The notes: generated from the letters alone by a model not told the origin. A stretch of DNA of 64,000 nt from a gamma proteobacterium symbiont of Taylorina sp. (GCA_025655455.1 JAHXIV010000015.1:1-64000); one strand, 5' to 3'. Shown: positions 9,082 to 17,879, numbered from the stretch's first letter. Translations and numbers: made by a program.

Positions 9082-9389
9082 TGGTTTGTTCCTTAATATA
9101 TTACTAATCGGTGAATGATTAAAGCCTGATATTAACTTATATTTATCAAATAATTTAACAAAGTAAGCTTAATAGTAGACTGATGTTAAATAATAATTTG
9201 CTTATATTAAACGATTTATTTCAAAAATTCTAGTTTTATATGGACAATTTACTGACCCATTATGGGTATATTTAATGACTTTTCTTCTTTTTAAATGTAT
9301 GTTTAAAAAATATTTTGTCAATAACACTAAAAAATAGTATGATAGTTTCAATAACCAAGTAAAACACTAAGGAATATAGAGGGGTTTAA
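9082..9389 (+). promoter_or_regulatory. Divergent promoter region with a sigma-70 promoter for the Sel1 gene
   Basis: Within this AT-rich stretch TTGTCA (9315-9320) and TATGAT (9338-9343) are separated by exactly 17 bases and point at the gene starting at 9390. That leaves about 40 bases of leader. The minus-strand promoter for the small gene ending at 8890 is not resolved. Confidence 0.6.
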
Positions 9390-9821
9390 ATGAATTTAAC
9401 AGAATCAGAAGTCATGGATTTAAATAGTGGTTTGAAAGCTCTGGAAGATAAACACTTTACCAGAGCAGTGCAGCTGCTGTCAGTGCTGGCAGAAAAAGGT
9501 GAACCTGAGGCTCAGCATCGTATGGCAGTGATGTATCAGAATGGCCTGGGTGTTCATCGCAATGAGACGGCTGCAGCCTTATGGATGAAGATGTCAGCCG
9601 ATCAGGGTTATGAACTGGCCTGGCATGGTATGGGATTTATGTATATGGAAGGTGAGGGTGTAGAAAAAAATGCGCAGGAAGCCATCAAATGGTTTTCAAA
9701 AGGTGTGGAGGCAGGTTTAATCGGTTCTATGACAACGCTTGCTATGATGTATAAAGAAGGTAATGGGATAGAAAAAAATTCTGAAGAGGCTGATCGCTTG
9801 TTAAAATTAGCTGGGTTTTAA
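9390..9821 (+). CDS. Sel1-repeat (TPR-like) protein
   Basis: The 143-residue cytoplasmic protein is built of Sel1-like repeats of about 36 residues, each with the A-x-x-x-M/L-Y-x-x-G-x-G-V pattern. Examples are AVMYQNGLGVHRNETAAALW, MGFMYMEGEGVEKNAQEAIK and LAMMYKEGNGIEKNSEEADR. Such repeats form helical scaffolds for protein binding. There is no signal peptide. It has its own sigma-70-like promoter and is followed at once by an inverted-repeat element, then by the MoxR gene. A second Sel1 protein, exported, is encoded at 15776. Confidence 0.9.
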   Translation: MNLTESEVMDLNSGLKALEDKHFTRAVQLLSVLAEKGEPEAQHRMAVMYQNGLGVHRNETAAALWMKMSADQGYELAWHGMGFMYMEGEGVEKNAQEAIKWFSKGVEAGLIGSMTTLAMMYKEGNGIEKNSEEADRLLKLAGF

Positions 9822-9930
9822 GAAGGTATAATCCGTACTCTGAAGTATGGTTCATTTTTATGAGGATGCCGTAGATACATCCATGTAGGCTTCGATTTAC
9901 CCTCCTAACAGCAGCACGGATTATACCTTC
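9822..9930. repeat. Small inverted-repeat element (MITE/REP-like)
   Basis: A perfect 15-bp inverted repeat (9822-9836 GAAGGTATAATCCGT and 9916-9930) bounds a 109-bp element. It begins directly after the Sel1 stop codon. An inner palindrome TACAT-CC-ATGTA (9876-9887) shares its layout with GTGCAT-CC-ATGCAC at 24920-24933. It codes for nothing. Confidence 0.65.
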
Positions 9931-9966
9931 CATAATTGTTTTAAATATACCAATGGTAAAATTTTA

Positions 9967-11010
9967 ATGAGAGCTTCACAATTATTTGTAGTTTTAGATC
10001 AAGAATTTAAAGGTGCCCAAACGGGGCATCATACTCCCGTGATGATCTGGGGGCCACCTGGGGTGGGTAAGTCTCAGTTAGTCAGTCAGGTGGCGAAAAA
10101 ACATAATAGGGCATTGATTGATATTCGTTTGTCACAAATGGAACCCAGTGATTTGCGGGGTATTCCTTTTAAAGACGGTGATAAGGTGGAATGGGCAGTG
10201 CCCTCTATGTTGCCGAATACTGAAAAGCATGGCGCGCAGGGTATTTTATTTCTGGATGAAATCACCTCTGCACCTCCCAGTGTGTCAGCGGCTGCTTATC
10301 AGTTGATTCTGGATCGTCGTTTGGGTGATTATCAGATTCCTGATGGCTGGGCTATCTTTGCAGCGGGCAATCGTCAGGGTGATCGAGGGGTTACTTATAG
10401 TATGCCTGCTCCTTTGGCTAATCGTTTTTCTCATTATGAAATTGATATTAATCTGGATGACTGGGTTGCCTGGGCTTACAAAAATAATATTGATGAAAGG
10501 ATTATAGCCTTTTTGCGTTTTCGTCCTGATTTGTTATTTGATTTTGATCCGACTCATAATCCTGTGGCCTTTCCATCACCGCGAACCTGGGAATTTGTTC
10601 ATAACGCCTTGAATAAATTTATGGATCATCCAGAACTGTTTTTAGGTGCCTTACAATCCTGTGTTGGACCGGCAGCTGGTATTGAACTAAATGCTTTTAT
10701 TGCTAATCTGGATCAAATGCCGGATCTGGATGCGATTGTAAATGGTGAGAATGTGCCGACACCATCTGAAATTGATCTGCAGTATGCCGTTGCCTCTGCT
10801 TTAGTCGGGCGGGCTATTCGAGCCAAAGGTTCGCATGATGCAGATAAAACCTATACTAATATTCTTAAATATGCCGCCGGTTTCCGTCAAAAAGAAATGG
10901 GCGTAATGCTGGTGTCTGATATGCATCGTGCTATTGGTGAAGAATTATTTGCTGTAGAAGAATTTGCTAACTGGGCTGATGCTATCGCTGACATTATGCT
11001 CTATGGATGA
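9967..11010 (+). CDS. MoxR-family AAA+ ATPase
   Basis: The 347-residue ATPase shows Walker A (GPPGVGKSQ, residues 29-37), Walker B (ILFLDEI, about 93-99) and sensor-1 (AAGNRQGD), with the lid region after residue 200. MoxR ATPases act as chaperones that activate or insert cofactors into partner complexes, usually with a von Willebrand factor A protein encoded next door. The next gene overlaps it by 8 bases and is exactly such a partner, so the two almost surely form a complex. In this neighbourhood the client might be a sulfur-metabolism enzyme, but that is inference. Confidence 0.92.
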   Translation: MRASQLFVVLDQEFKGAQTGHHTPVMIWGPPGVGKSQLVSQVAKKHNRALIDIRLSQMEPSDLRGIPFKDGDKVEWAVPSMLPNTEKHGAQGILFLDEITSAPPSVSAAAYQLILDRRLGDYQIPDGWAIFAAGNRQGDRGVTYSMPAPLANRFSHYEIDINLDDWVAWAYKNNIDERIIAFLRFRPDLLFDFDPTHNPVAFPSPRTWEFVHNALNKFMDHPELFLGALQSCVGPAAGIELNAFIANLDQMPDLDAIVNGENVPTPSEIDLQYAVASALVGRAIRAKGSHDADKTYTNILKYAAGFRQKEMGVMLVSDMHRAIGEELFAVEEFANWADAIADIMLYG

Positions 11011-12271
11011 AGCAATAATAAATAAACTCGGTGCAGCTCGAACAAAACTTATTTTAGATAAGCCTTTTCTGGGAGCATTAGTACTTCGCTTACCTATAGT
11101 TGAAGCAGATCCTTCGTGGTGTAAAACAACGGCCACAGATATGAAGACACTGTACGTGAATACAGAATATATTCAGCAATTAAGCAGTGAAGAAACACAA
11201 TTTGTGCTGGCACATGAAGCCCTGCATTGTGCCTTATCACATTTTTCACGTCGTCAGCATCGTGTCAAGCTACGTTGGGATATGGCCTGTGACTATGCTA
11301 TCAATCCTATATTAATTGAAGATGGCTTGAAGCCTCCACCACATATTTTTTATCTGCGTGAATATAATGGTATGTCTGCGGAAGAAATTTATCCTACCCT
11401 GATTGATAATGAAAATAATGCAGATAATGAATTAGGACAAAATCAGCAACAGGGTGATGATAATCAGGGTGAATCATCTGATCAGGGAGAAGCCAGTTCA
11501 ACTGAAAACCAACAGCTCAATAGCGAACAACAACAGGATGGTGAGCGGGGTAAGGGACAGACCGGTGAAGGCAAAGAATCAGAGCAGGCTTCAGGTGATA
11601 GTGCTCAGAAAGAACCACCTCCTATACCCAATAATGATGAAATACAAACGCTGACAGCACAATGGCAGCAACGTCTGGCAGGTGCAGCACAACAGGCGCT
11701 TCAGGCAGGAAAGCTGAGTCAGTCGATGGCCAGACTGGTGGATCATCTACTGCAGCCGCAGCTTCCATGGCGTATGTTATTAGCACGTTATATGAGTGCC
11801 ACGTCAAGAGAAGATTATAGCTATACCCGACCCTCCAGTCGTCGTGGTGAGCCGGCGATTTATCCTCGTCTACGCAGCCATAAAGTGGATATTGTTGTGG
11901 CATTGGATATCAGTGGATCGATTGCCACGAAAGAAATTCGTGAATTTCTTTCCGAAGTTGATCACATTAAAGCTCAGGTAAGGGCGCATATTGTATTACA
12001 TGCCTGTGATACGCAAGTGACTGATGAAGGTCCATGGGAATTTGAGCCATGGGAAGAGTTGGCATTGCCCATACAATTTAAAGGTGGCGGTGGAACTCGT
12101 TTCACCCCGGTTTTTGAATGGGTTGAAAAACAGCATATGCAGCCCGATCTTTTGATCTATTTCACAGATGCAGAAGGTGAATTCCCGCAACAAACTCCTC
12201 AATATCCAGTGATCTGGCTGGTAAAAGGTAAAGAACCCGTTCCCTGGGGACAAAGAATACAATTGAACTAG
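11003..12271 (+). CDS. VWA-like protein with N-terminal metallopeptidase-like domain (DUF2201)
   Basis: The 422-residue protein pairs with the upstream MoxR ATPase. The N-terminal part (about residues 1-130) is the DUF2201 metallopeptidase-like domain with a zincin-type HEALHCALSH motif. A low-complexity Q/E/G/S linker (about 150-210) follows. The C-terminal VWA-like domain has the MIDAS-type DISGS motif (VVALDISGSIATKEIREFL) and GGGGTRFTP. The start at 11003 overlaps the upstream stop and fits the family start; an in-frame ATG 13 codons earlier would give a deeper overlap. It is cytoplasmic, with no signal peptide. It could be a chaperone adaptor or a protease. Confidence 0.88.
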   Translation: MDEAIINKLGAARTKLILDKPFLGALVLRLPIVEADPSWCKTTATDMKTLYVNTEYIQQLSSEETQFVLAHEALHCALSHFSRRQHRVKLRWDMACDYAINPILIEDGLKPPPHIFYLREYNGMSAEEIYPTLIDNENNADNELGQNQQQGDDNQGESSDQGEASSTENQQLNSEQQQDGERGKGQTGEGKESEQASGDSAQKEPPPIPNNDEIQTLTAQWQQRLAGAAQQALQAGKLSQSMARLVDHLLQPQLPWRMLLARYMSATSREDYSYTRPSSRRGEPAIYPRLRSHKVDIVVALDISGSIATKEIREFLSEVDHIKAQVRAHIVLHACDTQVTDEGPWEFEPWEELALPIQFKGGGGTRFTPVFEWVEKQHMQPDLLIYFTDAEGEFPQQTPQYPVIWLVKGKEPVPWGQRIQLN

Positions 12272-12272
12272 G

Positions 12273-12373
12273 AGCTGTTGATCTTTCAGATATTAGACTG
12301 ATTTTTAGAAAATTATAGTAAAAAGTAACGCAAGCAGTGCTAAAATTGGGCAATATATGAAAGATCAACAGCC
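12273..12373. repeat. Inverted-repeat element downstream of the VWA gene
   Basis: AGCTGTTGATCTTTCA (12273-12288) is the inverse of TGAAAGATCAACAGCC (12358-12373), with one mismatch at the outer edge. The enclosed 69 bases are AT-rich and have no coding potential. It may be a small mobile repeat or a long-stem terminator for the MoxR-VWA operon. Confidence 0.5.
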
Positions 12374-12387
12374 CCTAATATTAATAT

Positions 12388-12423
12388 GGGGTCAGGAGTC
12401 AAACGCCATTTGACTCTGACCCC
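12388..12423. repeat. GGGGTCAGAGTCAAA-type palindromic repeat, copy 1
   Basis: GGGGTCAGGAGTCAAA faces TTTGACTCTGACCCC across a 5-base loop, with one extra G in the left arm. The same arms recur at 30930-31004 between ruvC and ruvA. This is typical of REP-like elements mobilised by Y1 (REP-associated) transposases; no such transposase is in the window. Confidence 0.7.
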
Positions 12424-12445
12424 TGTTGCAGGTCGAAGCTAAATT

Positions 12446-13615
12446 ATGCCCCTATCCAATGAAGACAGTTTAAGATTAAATGTATTACTGGCACAAAAAG
12501 TCAGTGCAATCCGTATTGATGAAGGAAAACTTATTATTTACGGCTTGACGCAAAAGGGTGAGGCTAAAATTCAGCTGAATCCGACTACAAGAAATGATAA
12601 GTACATCCAGGAAGTCAAAGATTTTCTCTCAACCAGAGCCTTAGGTGTTGCCGGTGGTTTTCCCATGTATATTTCCAGTTGGAACCGTATGGGTGACCTG
12701 CGCAATAGTAATCTGGACAAGCTTTTGCTGCTGGGAGAAGAGGAAGCTGTTTCTGCTGTGGTGAATAATAAAGAAATTACTCCGGAAATAGCAAAAAATG
12801 CCTGGTGGACGGTTCAATCAGCTGATAATGCTCGTAGTATGTTGGGCAATAAAGCCATTGTTCAGGCCGATATCGGCAAAGAACTGGCTTCTTTTCTGGT
12901 GGAATTTCTACCCTTTGAAGAAGATCCAATGAGTATGCTGATTAGTGTAAGACTGGTCTTACAAGCAGGACTCATTGCAGAAGCTGAGGTACTTAAACTA
13001 TGGAAAAAAGCCAAAAGTAAAAATACACTCTATGTGGGTTTCCTGAATATCCGCTCAAATAGCCTACCGGAACAAGTAGCTGAACACATTGGCTATCAAC
13101 AATTAACAGATAAGTTATCAATATTGCTGGAAGAAAAAAATCCCTATGCCTTGATGATTTGTAAACTATTCAGTGCCGCAGGACAGACCTTTTTAAAAAC
13201 GGCAGAGTCTGCTTTTAAACGCCCGCCAAACTATGACGTGGTTGGTGCTTTGATTGAATCAATCAGACATTATATTTTTGTTGCATGTCCTGAAGCAGGT
13301 CAGAGCAGACAAGCCTATGAACTAGGTCTAACGCTTAGTGGTACAGCTCAAACTGATATCAATGATATTATCAGCCTGGTGAGCAGAATATATCGGGAAG
13401 AAGGACAACTAGACTGTAGTAAGGAATTAAAAGCAGTTCAGCTTGTTATTCCTGAATTCTCAGAGCAGCTACAGGCAATTATGTGTTTGTCGAGAATATC
13501 ACAAACTGTACTGGCTCCCACTATTGCAAAAAGCAATGCAGTTGGTACTTTAATGAGAAAAAAACTGAAGCCCGTCTTTGATCCAATATTAGCGAATTTA
13601 AAATCTCTTTTATGA
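12446..13615 (+). CDS. dsrS: DsrS-like sulfur metabolism protein
   Basis: The 389-residue soluble protein resembles DsrS, the last product of the dsr cluster in purple sulfur bacteria. The start fits my recollection of the family: LRLNVLLAQKVSAIRIDEGK, then IYGLTQKGEAKIQLNP, GGFPMYISSWNRMG and LLLLGEEEAVSAVV. DsrS is a cytoplasmic protein of unclear biochemical role, linked to oxidation of stored sulfur. No signal peptide or membrane helix is present. Glutaredoxin and siroheme synthase genes follow, and siroheme is the prosthetic group of DsrAB, which supports the call. The remaining dsr genes are not in this window. Confidence 0.62.
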   Translation: MPLSNEDSLRLNVLLAQKVSAIRIDEGKLIIYGLTQKGEAKIQLNPTTRNDKYIQEVKDFLSTRALGVAGGFPMYISSWNRMGDLRNSNLDKLLLLGEEEAVSAVVNNKEITPEIAKNAWWTVQSADNARSMLGNKAIVQADIGKELASFLVEFLPFEEDPMSMLISVRLVLQAGLIAEAEVLKLWKKAKSKNTLYVGFLNIRSNSLPEQVAEHIGYQQLTDKLSILLEEKNPYALMICKLFSAAGQTFLKTAESAFKRPPNYDVVGALIESIRHYIFVACPEAGQSRQAYELGLTLSGTAQTDINDIISLVSRIYREEGQLDCSKELKAVQLVIPEFSEQLQAIMCLSRISQTVLAPTIAKSNAVGTLMRKKLKPVFDPILANLKSLL

Positions 13616-13670
13616 TTTAGCAGATATGATATAATTATCGATTAATATTCTGATATCGGCAGGTGGATTC

Positions 13671-13925
13671 ATGGCTCATGTAAAAATGTATTGCAGCGAC
13701 AGCTGTCCTTTTTGTAATAATGCAGAAAAGCTTTTGCTGTCAAAAGGGGTTGATATTGAAAAAATTAATATTGAAGAAGAGCCGGAACAATTTGCAAAAA
13801 TAGTTGCAGAGATAGGTCAGGACAGTGTGCCTCAGATATTTATTGATGGCCGGTATGTCGGTGGTTTTGATGATATTTCTGAATTAGATATGGATGATGA
13901 ATTAGAGCCCATGCTGGGACTTTAA
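13671..13925 (+). CDS. grxC: Glutaredoxin 3 (GrxC)
   Basis: The 84-residue protein is a classic dithiol glutaredoxin with active site CPFC (SDSCPFCNNAEKLL), the cis-proline loop SVPQIFIDGRYVGG, and the glutathione-binding GGFDD. It reduces disulfides and mixed glutathione disulfides in the cytoplasm. It sits 55 bases after the DsrS-like gene and 39 before cysG, in the same direction. Confidence 0.95.
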   Translation: MAHVKMYCSDSCPFCNNAEKLLLSKGVDIEKINIEEEPEQFAKIVAEIGQDSVPQIFIDGRYVGGFDDISELDMDDELEPMLGL

Positions 13926-13964
13926 TTCTTCCAGATTAAAAATAATTATACAGGTAGGTAATGA

Positions 13965-15407
13965 GTGGATTTTTTCCCGATTTTCATGGACATTAAAGGC
14001 CGTCAGTGTTTAGTCATTGGTGGTGGTAAGGTGGCTGCACGAAAAATTGCTTTGCTGCTTAAAGCAGGAGCTCTGGTTCAGGTTGTTGCACCTGAATTAT
14101 GCCGTGAGGTTAGAGAAATGGCTGGAACTGGTGAAATCAAACATATTGAACGCCGCTTTGAAGAACTTGATATCTGTGATAGTAATGCCTGTGACAGTGT
14201 TTTGGTGATTGCTGCCACCAGCAGTAAACAAACCAATGAAAATATTTCCCAATTAGCCAAAGCACGCTCTATGCCTGTTAATGTAGTTGACCAGCCGCAT
14301 TTATGTAGTTTTATTATGCCCTCTATCGTCGATCGTTCACCGATTCAGATTGCAATCTCCACCGGCGGCACCTCACCTGTTCTGGCTCGTTTATTACGTA
14401 CCCGCATAGAGAGTTTTATTCCTGCGGCTTATGGTAAGCTGGCACAATTAGTGAGTGGTTTTCGCAGTCAGGTGATTGAAAAATTTCCTAAAGCTGAACA
14501 GCGTCGCTATTTCTGGGAAGTAATTCTGGAAGGGCAAGTTACAGAATTATTGTTCCAGGGAAATGAACCCGCTGCCAGGCATGCACTGCAATGTGCTATT
14601 GATGAGGATTTTTCAGAAGAAGTAGGTGAGGTTTATCTTGTGGGGGCTGGTCCCGGAGATCCAGACTTACTGACTTTCAAGGCACTAAGATTGATGCAGC
14701 GTGCTGATGTGGTAGTTTATGACCGTCTGGTTTCTCAGGGGATACTTGATCTGGTACGCCGTGATGCAGAACTGGTTTATGTTGGAAAAGAACGCAACAA
14801 CCATGCTGTGCCTCAGGAAAATATTAATCAATGTCTGGTGCGTTATGCTCAGGAAGGTAAAAGAGTGTTGCGCTTAAAAGGTGGAGATCCTTTTATTTTT
14901 GGACGTGGTGGTGAAGAAATTGAGACCCTTAAAGAAAATAATGTCATCTTTCAGGTGGTTCCGGGTATTACAGCAGCTGCAGGTTGCTCCAGTTATGCAG
15001 GTATCCCTTTAACACATCGAGATTATTCTCAGTCCTGTGTTTTTGTAACCGGGCATCTAAAGGATGGAACAGTTAATTTAAACTGGAAAGCTCTGGCTCA
15101 TCAAAATCAGACCATCGTTTTTTATATGGGATTGCAGGCCGTTAAGGTCATACATAGAGAGCTGGTTGCCCATGGCTTAAGTGATGATACACCGGCAGCA
15201 TTAGTGGAACAGGGTACGACTGAGAATCAAAGAGTTCATATTGGTACTCTGGCCAATCTTTCAGAAATTATTGAACGTGAGAAAGTAAAAGCTCCCACAT
15301 TAATTATTGTGGGTCATGTTGTGACTCTGCATGATAAACTGAAGTGGTTTAATCCCAGTAGTGAACGTACCACCGCTTTTCAGAGTGCCCGTGGACGACG
15401 AATTTAA
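13965..15407 (+). CDS. cysG: Siroheme synthase CysG (trifunctional)
   Basis: The 480-residue fusion makes siroheme from uroporphyrinogen III. Residues 1-150 form the NAD-dependent precorrin-2 dehydrogenase/ferrochelatase (VIGGGKVAARKIALLLKAGA, then SFIMPSIVDRSP and STGGTSPVLARLLR). A dimerisation part follows. Residues about 220-465 form the SAM-dependent uroporphyrinogen methyltransferase (VGAGPGDPDLLT, VYDRLVS, RLKGGDPFIFGRGGEE, VVPGITAAAG). The GTG at 13965 is chosen because DFFPIF aligns with the family start; an ATG four bases upstream is out of frame. Siroheme serves assimilatory or dissimilatory sulfite reductases, which fits the DsrS neighbour. Confidence 0.96.
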   Translation: MDFFPIFMDIKGRQCLVIGGGKVAARKIALLLKAGALVQVVAPELCREVREMAGTGEIKHIERRFEELDICDSNACDSVLVIAATSSKQTNENISQLAKARSMPVNVVDQPHLCSFIMPSIVDRSPIQIAISTGGTSPVLARLLRTRIESFIPAAYGKLAQLVSGFRSQVIEKFPKAEQRRYFWEVILEGQVTELLFQGNEPAARHALQCAIDEDFSEEVGEVYLVGAGPGDPDLLTFKALRLMQRADVVVYDRLVSQGILDLVRRDAELVYVGKERNNHAVPQENINQCLVRYAQEGKRVLRLKGGDPFIFGRGGEEIETLKENNVIFQVVPGITAAAGCSSYAGIPLTHRDYSQSCVFVTGHLKDGTVNLNWKALAHQNQTIVFYMGLQAVKVIHRELVAHGLSDDTPAALVEQGTTENQRVHIGTLANLSEIIEREKVKAPTLIIVGHVVTLHDKLKWFNPSSERTTAFQSARGRRI

Positions 15408-15448
15408 ACCTTTCAGCAATATATTTGGATAATTAACAGGAAAATAGA

Positions 15449-15718
15449 ATGGACTTTGCTTCACTATCAAAAGATCAGCAAATTATGGTTGCTATGCGTA
15501 AGACTCTGGCTAATGTGGTGAAAGAAACCACGCCTGAACCCGGTATGATACATCCTCTGTCCAAGGATACGGTGGATGATATTAAAGCCTGTTTTTCTCT
15601 GATCGCAGCAAGAGAAAGAGAACTAATGGAAGAAATGGGCATAGAAAATAAAGCACGTCCACATTTTACTGATGAGAACAAAACGGCAGATGTGATTAAG
15701 TTTCATAAACCTGAGTAA
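15449..15718 (+). CDS. Conserved small protein downstream of cysG
   Basis: The 89-residue cytoplasmic protein starts 41 bases after cysG with ACAGGAAA before the ATG. It has no recognised catalytic motif. A patterned core (IMVAMRKTLANVVKET, PGMIHPLS, DIKACFSLIAARERELMEEM) resembles short proteins that I recall beside cysG in other sulfur oxidisers, sometimes loosely labelled segregation/condensation proteins. That label is not supported by any motif here. Confidence 0.72.
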   Translation: MDFASLSKDQQIMVAMRKTLANVVKETTPEPGMIHPLSKDTVDDIKACFSLIAARERELMEEMGIENKARPHFTDENKTADVIKFHKPE

Positions 15719-15775
15719 ATGTCTGTTCTCAAAAAGGTATCTGAAGACCTGGTTTTTCGCATTAAGGGATATATA

Positions 15776-17044
15776 ATGATAGATAGAAATTGCAGAATCT
15801 ACTTATTATTACTTCTTTTTCCCTGCGCCTTGTTTGCTAATGATGAATTATTGTCAAATGATTTTAAATCCATTGATCCGACTGAACTATATGAACTGGC
15901 CATGGTGTATGAAAATGGCGGTCAGTGGCACGGTAGAAATATAAATAAAGATCCGCTTAAATCTCTCAACTATATCACCACTTCTGCTCAAAAAGGCTAT
16001 TTTAAAGCACAATATAAGTTAGCCATGATCTATTCCCATGCTGAGAGTGTAAATAAAAATTATGCCATTACTCGAATCTATTTAACTCGTTCAGCTGAGC
16101 AGCATTATCCTCAGGCTCAATACATGATGGGTGTGATGTATGCTCAGGGAAGAGTCTTTAAGAAAAATGAAAAGTTGGCAATTGAATGGCTGACAAAAGC
16201 TTCTGACAATGACAATGCTGCTGCTCAGCATTATCTTGCACGTTATTATCTCAATCAAAAAAACTTTGAATTAGCATTTTTCTGGCTGGAAAAGGCCATT
16301 AAACAGAATTACCAGCCTGCAATGGTGGATATGGGTTATCTTTATTATAACGGCAACGGGATAAAAAAGGATTTTTCTAAAGCAATTGAATTATTACAGG
16401 CTGCGGCAGAGAAAAAAATAATGCTTGCTCAATATCTTATGGGTAAAATTTATTATAGTGGCGGCTATGGTATTGATAAAGATTTGTCTAAGGCAAAAAA
16501 ATGGTTTCAGGAAGCAGTTAAATCAGGTAGTTTTGATGCAAAAAAATATTTGATGAGTATTGCTGTTTTAAAAAATAAGCTAGTGAGTCAAAGTAAAATA
16601 AATTCTGAGAATGAGGAAGTAGTAGCAGAAAAATATGAAACAACAGGTGATAAAAATGAGCCTATAGCGGAAAAGCCTGAAGTAATGCCTGAAAAAAATA
16701 AAGCGATGGTAAAAAAAATAAAAAAAGTGCCTTCTGTTAATTCATTGCCTCTGGATAATAATAGTTTTGAAAAATTTAATGATGATGACTACGTGATACA
16801 AATTATACAAGCCAAAATACCCGCGAGTATTCAAAAGTTTATTGAACAGCGTGAACATCAGGCATTATCTATTTGTCAAATAAAACAGAATAATCAAACT
16901 TTTTATGTTGTTACTTATGGCCACTTCAGTGGTTATTCGGATGCTAAAAAAGCGCTCAATGAATTATCTGAACGTCAATTATTTATAAATCTTGATCTTT
17001 GGATCAGATCGGCGAGTCAGATCAAATCATTATTGGTGTTTTAA
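15776..17044 (+). CDS. Exported Sel1-repeat protein with C-terminal SPOR domain
   Basis: The 422-residue protein has a signal peptide (MIDRNCRIYLLLLLFPCALFA). Sel1 repeats span about residues 45-260, for example AMIYSHAESVNKNYAITRIY, MMGVMYAQGRVFKKNEKLAI and MVDMGYLYYNGNGIKKDFSK. A low-complexity Glu/Lys/Pro linker follows. The C-terminal SPOR-like domain starts near DDDYVIQIIQA. SPOR domains bind denuded peptidoglycan glycans, often at division sites, so a periplasmic scaffold at the cell wall is likely. The ATG at 15776 is chosen for the signal peptide and the AAGGGA before it; an in-frame start 57 bases upstream abuts the previous stop. Confidence 0.85.
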   Translation: MIDRNCRIYLLLLLFPCALFANDELLSNDFKSIDPTELYELAMVYENGGQWHGRNINKDPLKSLNYITTSAQKGYFKAQYKLAMIYSHAESVNKNYAITRIYLTRSAEQHYPQAQYMMGVMYAQGRVFKKNEKLAIEWLTKASDNDNAAAQHYLARYYLNQKNFELAFFWLEKAIKQNYQPAMVDMGYLYYNGNGIKKDFSKAIELLQAAAEKKIMLAQYLMGKIYYSGGYGIDKDLSKAKKWFQEAVKSGSFDAKKYLMSIAVLKNKLVSQSKINSENEEVVAEKYETTGDKNEPIAEKPEVMPEKNKAMVKKIKKVPSVNSLPLDNNSFEKFNDDDYVIQIIQAKIPASIQKFIEQREHQALSICQIKQNNQTFYVVTYGHFSGYSDAKKALNELSERQLFINLDLWIRSASQIKSLLVF

Positions 17045-17090
17045 GGATTTGAATTTAGGAAGTGGAGGATAATAATCCTGCTCAGACAAT

Positions 17091-17609
17091 TTATTTTTTC
17101 CTGCTCTTACGTTTTCGTTCCGGTAGTTTAAAATTAATAATTGATTTAACGATTTCATTATAGGGAATGGTAGTTAAATTCTGGTACTTTTCCAGAGCCT
17201 GATTGACGGTGGCACAGACATTTTTAATGGGGGCATGCTGTAGCGACTGCTCACCAAATTTAGCGTCATCATCAGTTAATATCTCTGTTTGAACCAGGCT
17301 TTTATTATCGAGTAATTGCTGCAGGCCAAATAAACCGCCAGCCTGTACTTTAATTTCTTTTGCATGAGGTAGTTGTCCGTCAGCCCGGGTGATTTGTAAA
17401 GCAAAGCGGGCGTTGCTCCTGAGTTGTTCTAATAGCTCCAGACATAAGGATTGCTGGTGTTTAGATTGGCAGGCATAGGCTTCCCGTTCGGCCAGAAATA
17501 ATTTTTCCGCCTGTTCACACTGACCATAGCGAAGTAATAATAACTTTTCAAAGTAGCACCGGTTTGGATTCATCTCTTTATAAATTGAACGGTATTGATC
17601 TTCATCCAT
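17091..17609 (-). CDS. Unrecognised cytoplasmic protein
   Basis: The 172-residue protein has a basic C-terminus (LPERKRKSRKK) and several cysteines (MNPNRCYFEK, YGQCEQAEK, YACQSK, SLCLEL). The N-terminal half looks like a pair of helical repeats. It shares a minus-strand transcript with the 85-residue gene 12 bases upstream. I cannot name a family. The cysteines may be structural or metal-binding. Confidence 0.75.
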   Translation of the reverse strand: MDEDQYRSIYKEMNPNRCYFEKLLLLRYGQCEQAEKLFLAEREAYACQSKHQQSLCLELLEQLRSNARFALQITRADGQLPHAKEIKVQAGGLFGLQQLLDNKSLVQTEILTDDDAKFGEQSLQHAPIKNVCATVNQALEKYQNLTTIPYNEIVKSIINFKLPERKRKSRKK

Positions 17610-17621
17610 AATATCAGGTCT

Positions 17622-17879
17622 TTATTTTTCCCACTCTTTTAAAATAGGTTGTTCGCGAACTTCTGAGAGTTTTTCTTCCGCATCTAAGGGGTTATCAGCA
17701 AAAATCACTTTAAAGATGTCAGTGGATTCCTGAGCTGGATTTTTATCCTGTTCTTTGATACGGTACTCTCTGGCAAAATTGCGGGCTTGCTTATAATTTT
17801 CAAATTCATTGAGCAGTTCCATTGGCTTTACTAATTTGGCAATAGTGGGTGAAATTCTGTAAACGTAGTAGGCGGCCAT
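17622..17879 (-). CDS. Unrecognised small protein
   Basis: The 85-residue charged protein starts MAAYYVYRISPTIAKLVKPM. It contains two segments resembling a small alpha/beta fold, with FENYKQARNFAREYR as a helix. It is the first gene of a two-gene minus-strand unit with the 17091 gene. Their common orientation away from cysG and the divergent DUF2461 gene sets their promoter between 17880 and 17928. Confidence 0.75.
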   Translation of the reverse strand: MAAYYVYRISPTIAKLVKPMELLNEFENYKQARNFAREYRIKEQDKNPAQESTDIFKVIFADNPLDAEEKLSEVREQPILKEWEK

